Shown here piece by piece: positions 44,012 to 48,294 of a stretch of DNA of 48,294 nt. A model generated the notes under the pieces. The model made no database searches. It had not been told where the DNA came from and saw only the letters and a list, made by a program, of their open reading frames with translations. Location of the stretch: the NCBI GenBank assembly GCA_902362965.1, contig CABIYQ010000014.1:1-48294 (forward strand), in the 5' to 3' direction. The number at the start of each line of letters is the position of its first letter. The stretch's first letter is position 1. The translations under genes and the position numbers were made by a program. This stretch comes from Oscillospiraceae bacterium (GTDB taxonomy: Bacteria > Bacillota > Clostridia > Oscillospirales > Ruminococcaceae).

Positions 44012-44040
44012 TTGACAAATAAAAAAACAAATGTTATAAT
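44012..44040 (+). promoter_or_regulatory. Perfect sigma-A promoter of the rtcB transcript
   Basis: TTGACA and TATAAT with exactly 17 nt between them, 33 bp before a leader ORF and about 200 bp before rtcB. The gene-free stretch 43859-44242 consists of this promoter, the leader ORF and the attenuator. Confidence 0.9.
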
Positions 44041-44073
44041 ACAAAACATATTAAAGAAAGGACGGTGAATTTT

Positions 44074-44163
44074 ATGTATATAAGTATATTTTATAAATTC
44101 AAACAAATTAATACATTACAGCAGAAGCATGAAATTTGCCTGCAATATATTTTTGTACAGTAA
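44074..44163 (+). CDS. Leader peptide of rtcB
   Basis: 29 codons: MYISIFYKFKQINTLQQKHE then ICLQYIFVQ and TAA. AAAGGACGGTG lies 6-7 nt upstream, a good SD. It lies between a perfect promoter and an intrinsic terminator preceding rtcB. The segment at codons 17-19 can pair with the left arm of that terminator. Rich in Ile, Tyr, Phe, Lys and Gln. Real translation is inferred from SD and layout. Confidence 0.55.
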   Translation: MYISIFYKFKQINTLQQKHEICLQYIFVQ

Positions 44164-44185
44164 AATAGCTGTATACTAATATTTA

Positions 44186-44218
44186 ATGCGCTTCTGTATA
44201 AACAGAGCGCATTTTTTT
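44186..44218 (+). terminator. Attenuator terminator upstream of rtcB
   Basis: ATGCGCT(T)CTG pairs with CAGAGCGCAT around TATAAA, one bulge, followed by seven T. It stands only 25 nt before the rtcB start, so it should stop most transcripts. CAGAAGCAT at 44122-44130 can pair with its left arm (two-base bulge) as an antiterminator. Confidence 0.85.
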
Positions 44219-44242
44219 GCGGCAAATTCGGAAAGGAAATTT

Positions 44243-45448
44243 ATGATTATTTTAAACGGAAAATACAATACTGCAAAGATTTTCACAGATAATATTGACG
44301 AAGATGCAATTTCCCAGATTATAACCCTATGCAATCAGCCTTTCAGCAAAAATTCTGATATACGAATTATGCCGGACGTTCATGCCGGCACCGGCTGTAC
44401 TATAGGTACAACTATGACTATATCAGGTAAGGCGATCCCTAATCTTGTAGGCGTTGATATAGGCTGCGGTATGGAAACCATACTTCTTAAAGAAAAACAC
44501 ATTGAATTGCAAAAGCTTGACAAACTTATCTATGAAAAAATTCCGTCAGGATTCAATATTCGTGACAAGGCTCACAGATACAGCCAAAAAATAGACCTTA
44601 CTCAGCTTTATTGCTATGAACATATTAATCCCATTCGTGCTGAATTAAGCATAGGCACTCTCGGCGGAGGGAATCATTTTATTGAAGCTGACAAAGGCAG
44701 TGACGGCAGTATATATATTGTGATTCATTCCGGTTCACGCCATCTGGGAGTTGAAACGGCAAAATATTATCAGGAACAGGCATACAAAAAACTGAACAAA
44801 TGCTCACAAAAAGAAATAGACGCTCTTATTAAAAAACTTAAATCCGAAGGCAAAGAAAAACAGATTCAATCTGAACTTAAAAAGCTTGTGAACACCAAAC
44901 GCACTGATATTCCAAAACATCTGGCTTATACTGAACATGAACTTTTTGAACAGTATATCCACGATATGAAAATTGTTCAGGAATTTGCTGCACTGAATCG
45001 CAAGGCAATGACAGATGAAATTATAAAAGGCATGGGACTTCATATCAAAGAACAATTTACTACCATTCACAACTATATTGATACTGATAATATGATTCTC
45101 CGTAAAGGAGCAGTATCTGCACAGAAAGGCGAACGTCTGCTGATACCCATCAATATGAGGGACGGAAGTCTGCTTTGCACTGGAAAGGGCAACAGTGACT
45201 GGAATTTTTCTGCTCCTCATGGTGCAGGACGCCTTATGTCACGATCGCAGGCAAAAGAAAGATTTACTGTTTCAGAATACAAAAAACAGATGAATGGTAT
45301 TTTTACTACATCGGTCAACTCACAAACACTTGATGAATGCCCCATGGCATATAAACCTATTGAAGATATTGTAAGCAATATAGAAGAAACAGCAGAAATC
45401 AACGACATTTTAAAACCGATTTATAATTTCAAGGCGGGTGAAGAATAA
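44243..45448 (+). CDS. rtcB: RtcB-family RNA ligase
   Basis: 401 aa GTP/Mn-dependent ligase joining 2',3'-cyclic phosphate or 3'-phosphate to 5'-OH RNA ends. Conserved blocks: MPDVHAGTGCTIGTT, VGVDIGCGM (metal Asp and Cys), LGGGNHFIE, VIHSGSRHLG, and FSAPHGAGRLMSR with the guanylylated His. It belongs to the shorter bacterial branch associated with RNA repair. The ATG at 44243 has GGAAAGG in range; an upstream ATG at 44186 lies in the terminator and is rejected. Regulated by the upstream attenuator as inferred. Confidence 0.93.
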   Translation: MIILNGKYNTAKIFTDNIDEDAISQIITLCNQPFSKNSDIRIMPDVHAGTGCTIGTTMTISGKAIPNLVGVDIGCGMETILLKEKHIELQKLDKLIYEKIPSGFNIRDKAHRYSQKIDLTQLYCYEHINPIRAELSIGTLGGGNHFIEADKGSDGSIYIVIHSGSRHLGVETAKYYQEQAYKKLNKCSQKEIDALIKKLKSEGKEKQIQSELKKLVNTKRTDIPKHLAYTEHELFEQYIHDMKIVQEFAALNRKAMTDEIIKGMGLHIKEQFTTIHNYIDTDNMILRKGAVSAQKGERLLIPINMRDGSLLCTGKGNSDWNFSAPHGAGRLMSRSQAKERFTVSEYKKQMNGIFTTSVNSQTLDECPMAYKPIEDIVSNIEETAEINDILKPIYNFKAGEE

Positions 45449-45450
45449 AC

Positions 45451-45615
45451 ATGAAAAAATTTATACCATACGAAAAATTAAGTAAAAAGGAAAAACGCCG
45501 TGTTGACGAAATCAAAAGACGAAGCTGGTTAGGAATAAATCCAGTTACACGTATTGCAGATACGGACAGAAAAAATTATAAAAGAAAGTCAAAGCATCCA
45601 GAAAAATATGAATAA
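45451..45615 (+). CDS. Small basic protein following rtcB
   Basis: 54 aa: MKKFIPYEKLSKKEKRRVDE, then IKRRSWLGINPVTRIADTDRKNYKRKSKHP. Very basic (Lys/Arg about one third), so probably RNA or ribosome binding. The ATG is 2 bp after the rtcB stop with GGGTGAAG upstream. I recall similar small proteins with NPVTR next to rtcB in Firmicutes; no function is known to me. A strong terminator follows, so the two form an operon. Confidence 0.75.
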   Translation: MKKFIPYEKLSKKEKRRVDEIKRRSWLGINPVTRIADTDRKNYKRKSKHPEKYE

Positions 45616-45645
45616 AAAAGGACGGTAAACCTCCGTCCTTTTATA
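45616..45645 (+). terminator. Terminator of the rtcB operon
   Basis: AAAAGGACGG and CCGTCCTTTT form a stem with a T-run, directly after the small basic gene. Confidence 0.82.
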
Positions 45646-45681
45646 CTATATTTACAAAATTCTCAATTTTATTGCTCCGGA

Positions 45682-46125
45682 TTATCTTAACGCAACATAA
45701 ATATTTATTTCGGCAATCCCATTTTCATTGCTTATGTACTCTTCAAAATCACCGGTAAAGCTTCTTTCCAACGGCATTGTCCATATTTTCTCCCAAGCTT
45801 CTGCAACATCCTTAACAACATCACCTTTAATCTTAAACAATGCAAATCTTCCTCCGGGAATCTTCTTGACCTTAAGCTCTGAATCTGCTTTGGTTACTTC
45901 AGCACCGATTGTAACCTCATAGGTCATATTACTGAAATCATAATCAGAATAAAGACCGATACAATATTCATTCGCTTTGTTTTTCATGGAATCCCATATG
46001 CCTTTACCCATAAAATCCTGCCATAGACCGCCTATTATTTTCTGACACTCCGGATCGCTGTTGCCGGTTCTTGCCGTAATTCCAGCAATAATTTTCTCAT
46101 TAAGATTTACAATTTCATAATTCAT
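45682..46125 (-). CDS. GyrI-like/effector-binding domain protein
   Basis: 147 aa with the SOUL/GyrI-like small-molecule-binding fold: GGLWQDFMGKGIWDSMKNK, YCIGLYSDYDFSNMTYEVTIGAEV, IPGGRFALFKIKGDVVKDVAEAWEKIW, ending with FEEYI. Relatives (YdeE, AraC effector domains) bind drugs or metabolites. It is encoded directly downstream of a WYL regulator and probably forms a sensing pair with it. A 10-bp inverted repeat lies in its upstream region. Confidence 0.82.
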   Translation of the reverse strand: MNYEIVNLNEKIIAGITARTGNSDPECQKIIGGLWQDFMGKGIWDSMKNKANEYCIGLYSDYDFSNMTYEVTIGAEVTKADSELKVKKIPGGRFALFKIKGDVVKDVAEAWEKIWTMPLERSFTGDFEEYISNENGIAEINIYVALR

Positions 46126-46170
46126 AGTGATTACCTCTTTTCTAAATTTATAATCACATTATACATCAAT

Positions 46171-46196
46171 TAATATGACATCTGTGTGTCATATTA
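46171..46196. promoter_or_regulatory. Operator candidate between WYL regulator and GyrI-like gene
   Basis: TAATATGACA and TGTCATATTA, a perfect 10-bp inverted repeat with a 6-nt centre, upstream of a TATAAT (minus strand, about 46160-46165). It includes the stop codon of the regulator gene. Likely binding site for that regulator. Confidence 0.6.
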
Positions 46197-47090
46197 TATA
46201 TAATTTTGCAAAGCTTTTTTCAAACGTTTTTTCATTTCCTTTACTGCCTGCTCAGGCAGCAAAATTTTGCAGTATTCTCCGAAAGACGCTGCATAAGTAC
46301 AAATTGTATTTATATCAGGAAGAAACAATTCGCATATAAAATCTCCGTTTTCATCAATTTTAAATTTACTTATCTCATCGTATACCCGAAACGCCATTTC
46401 AGAAGATATTTTCAATTTTGTTTTTATATTTTTGCTAACATCAAAATGTTTTTTGCCAAGTATACTTTCAGTAATACACATATCAAAAATTTCTTCCGAT
46501 AATGAAAGCTCACTTATTCTTCTGATTTTAAAAAATCTGTAATCTTCACGCAATCTGCAATAGCCGTACAAATACCATGCCGCACCTTTAAAAACAAGTT
46601 TAAGCGGCAAAACAGTTCGCAAAATTTTTTCACCTTTTGAGCTTGAATACATAAAAGTTATTACATGCTTTTCAACAATTGCTTTCTTTATTTTACTAAA
46701 ATAATTTTCATCATTCTCAAAATATCCCCATGAAGAAAAGTCAACTTCTATCCAATCATCATTCTGTTTTCCCAGCATACTGTTTAGTTTGTTCAATGCC
46801 GAACCGCTTTCAGAAAGACTCAAAGCACTAACCGCTTTCAATGAAGACAAAATTTCACCTTTTTCTTGTTCAGTCAGTACTGCTTTGTCAAGTATAAAAT
46901 CAGGCATTAAGGATATACCTCCGCCTTTTCCTTTACTCATATAAATTGGAATTCCCGCTTGCGACAGCGTTTCCACATCACGATAAATAGTCCTGACGGA
47001 TACTTCAAAATGCTCTGCAAGTTCACCGGCTTTTACAATTTTATTTTCAAGAAGTATATATACTATTTCAAATAATCTGTTTATTTGCAT
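46194..47090 (-). CDS. YafY-type HTH-WYL transcriptional regulator
   Basis: 298 aa. N-terminal winged helix: INRLFEIVYILLENKIVKAGELAEHFEVSVRTIYRDVETLSQAGIPIY, followed by GGGISL. The central WYL domain contains the region KLVFKGAAWYLYGYCRLREDYRFFKIRRISEL (split motif), and the C-terminal WCX-like extension follows. It binds DNA and senses a ligand; probably controls the adjacent GyrI-like gene. Confidence 0.9.
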   Translation of the reverse strand: MQINRLFEIVYILLENKIVKAGELAEHFEVSVRTIYRDVETLSQAGIPIYMSKGKGGGISLMPDFILDKAVLTEQEKGEILSSLKAVSALSLSESGSALNKLNSMLGKQNDDWIEVDFSSWGYFENDENYFSKIKKAIVEKHVITFMYSSSKGEKILRTVLPLKLVFKGAAWYLYGYCRLREDYRFFKIRRISELSLSEEIFDMCITESILGKKHFDVSKNIKTKLKISSEMAFRVYDEISKFKIDENGDFICELFLPDINTICTYAASFGEYCKILLPEQAVKEMKKRLKKALQNYI

Positions 47091-47146
47091 AAGACACCTT
47101 CATTTATATCAAGTAAGGCAGAGAATAAACTCTGCCTTTGTATTTT

Positions 47147-48121
47147 TTATATTTTAATTTCCCTTAAAATGTCAAAGCCTTCATCACTGAGCATTTCCAG
47201 ATCTTGTTTTATATTGTTTCCCGAAGTAGTAAGCATATTTCCGGTAATAGCTGCATTTGCACCTGAATGAAATGCATGTCTGCCGCTATCCTGCATTAGC
47301 GCTCTGCCTCCGGCAAGCCGTATATATGCAGTAGGATTTATATAACGGAAAATGACTATAGTTCTGATTATATCGTCTTCTGACAATGGCTTTTGATTTT
47401 GCAAAGGAGTTCCTTTAATTGGTATAAGAACATTAATTGGTATAGATTCAATTCCAAGCTCCTGTAAAGAAAAAGCCATATCAATTCTGTCTTCCCAATT
47501 TTCTCCCAAGCCAATAATACCTCCAGAACAAACACTTAGTCCAGCACGCTGAGCAGCTTTTATGCATGCAATTTTATCATCATATGTATGAGTTGTACAT
47601 ATTTGCGGAAAAAATCTTCTAGATGTTTCAATATTGGCATGATATCTGAAAACTCCGCTCGCTTTAAGTTCTCTAAACTGTTCTTCTGTTAGCAAACCAT
47701 GAGAAGCGCAAAGTTCTATATTACTACATTCCTTTTGCATATTTTTATATGCTTTCAAAGCACTGGTAAAGTCCTTGTCCGAAAGACTTCTTCCTGAGGT
47801 TACTACTGAAAAGCGATGAACTCCATCTGATTCTACACTTTTACATACAGAAACAATTTTATCCTCATTTAAAAATTCATATTCTTCAATATTAGTACAG
47901 TAATGTTCCGACTGTGCACAATATTTGCAGTTTTCAGAACAGCGTCCGCTTCTTCCATTGATTATTGTGCAGAGATCAATATGATTACCGCAGAATTTTT
48001 TTCTGATTTCATCTGCACCATTAGAAAGTTCCGATAAACTTCCGTTTATAAGAAAAGAAATATCATCTTCCCTTGACAATTTATTTCCTTCAAGAATTTT
48101 ATGTGTAATTTTATTTATCAA
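47147..48121 (-). CDS. bioB: Biotin synthase
   Basis: 324 aa radical SAM enzyme that inserts sulfur into dethiobiotin. The SAM cluster cysteines are Cys61, Cys65 and Cys68 (GRSGRCSENCKYCAQS); further blocks are FSVVTSGRSL, ELCASHGLLTEEQ, YHANIETSRRFFPQICTTHTYDDK, SGGIIGLGENWEDRIDMAF, PINVLIPIKGTPL and RLAGGRALMQD. The start is TTG with AAGGGG about 9 nt upstream. No other bio genes are nearby. Confidence 0.94.
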   Translation of the reverse strand: MINKITHKILEGNKLSREDDISFLINGSLSELSNGADEIRKKFCGNHIDLCTIINGRSGRCSENCKYCAQSEHYCTNIEEYEFLNEDKIVSVCKSVESDGVHRFSVVTSGRSLSDKDFTSALKAYKNMQKECSNIELCASHGLLTEEQFRELKASGVFRYHANIETSRRFFPQICTTHTYDDKIACIKAAQRAGLSVCSGGIIGLGENWEDRIDMAFSLQELGIESIPINVLIPIKGTPLQNQKPLSEDDIIRTIVIFRYINPTAYIRLAGGRALMQDSGRHAFHSGANAAITGNMLTTSGNNIKQDLEMLSDEGFDILREIKI

Positions 48122-48179
48122 TTTAAAATTCCCCTTAATTTATGAAATTTATTTATTTTTAATTAATTATATAATAAAA

Positions 48180-48212
48180 AAACTGTTCAGCAAAAAAATC
48201 TTTACTGAACAG
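48180..48212 (-). terminator. Terminator of the right-edge gene
   Basis: CTGTTCAG and CTGAACAG pair across a 14-nt loop; on the minus strand TTTTTTTATTATATAA follows. The stem includes the last codons of the right-edge gene. Confidence 0.75.
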
Positions 48213-48294
48213 CTACATAAGCCGGCATTGAAATAATTTTCCAGGACGCGACCGTCCAAGTATCGTCTACGCGGAAGAGCTTAACTGCTGTGTT
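48202..48294 (-). CDS. 3' end of an unidentified gene, cut by the right edge
   Basis: The last 30 codons are open to the window edge and read KLFRVDDTWTVASWKII then SMPAYVAVQ and TAA, directly followed by a terminator. Too short to classify; the phrase DDTWTVASWKI looks like the end of a small extracellular or lipoprotein beta domain. Confidence 0.55.
   Translation of the reverse strand, partial: NTAVKLFRVDDTWTVASWKIISMPAYVAVQ

Overview
The window looks like the chromosome of a low-GC, anaerobic gut or rumen member of the Firmicutes (class Clostridia), most likely close to Ruminococcus. The pointers are a secreted GH8 glycanase carrying a dockerin-like tail, rubrerythrin, a SpoIVFB-like M50 protease, the rplS-lepB-rbgA-rnhB-yraN order typical of Firmicutes, AT-rich spacers and textbook sigma-A promoters. 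Species assignment is inference. About four fifths of the genes lie on the minus strand.

Layout. 1-3.8 kb: a mobile-element scar, with a fragment of a serine recombinase followed by a decayed TOTE-type primase-helicase-nuclease gene fused behind a flavodoxin domain and broken by two in-frame TGA codons. 3.88-13.8 kb: housekeeping backbone on the minus strand: initiator tRNA, the proteostasis operon tig-clpP-clpX, a phosphoesterase, thrC, yraN, rnhB, rbgA, two tandem signal peptidases and rplS. 13.8-16.4 kb: a TIGR03960-like radical SAM protein with its DUF2344 partner. 16.5-21.45 kb: a one-way array of eight small unrelated genes (two acetyltransferases, cupin, transglutaminase-like, DUF3788, hydrolase, lipoprotein, VOC) separated by related hairpin-bearing spacers and headed by a perfect promoter overlapping a palindrome. 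It is reminiscent of a cassette array. 21.5-26.4 kb: an ABC exporter (ATPase plus two permeases) with its own two-component system and a shared operator-like box.

26.7-29.8 kb: an M50 membrane protease with a one-helix partner behind a leader hairpin, then on the plus strand a ribbon-helix-helix repressor with its own operators, a large hairpin, a small unknown protein and an FAD/Rieske oxidoreductase. 29.8-31.6 kb: eno and rubrerythrin, the latter with its Shine-Dalgarno locked in a 12-bp stem. 31.7-37.8 kb: a GH25 lysozyme and an operon of MBOAT acyltransferase, DHHW protein, FkbH-like HAD protein and acyl carrier protein. By analogy to Dlt, this operon could load an acyl group (predicted glyceryl) on a carrier and pass it to a surface polymer. 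It is the most interesting candidate system here.

37.9-48.3 kb: SPFH/NfeD membrane pair, small unknown proteins, a lipoprotein, a four-helix DUF2383-like protein, the GH8-dockerin enzyme, thioredoxin reductase, an RtcB RNA ligase behind a promoter, leader peptide and terminator that form a plausible attenuator, a small basic protein following rtcB, a GyrI-like protein with its WYL regulator, bioB, and the 3' end of another gene. No rRNA genes, CRISPR arrays or complete insertion sequences were seen.
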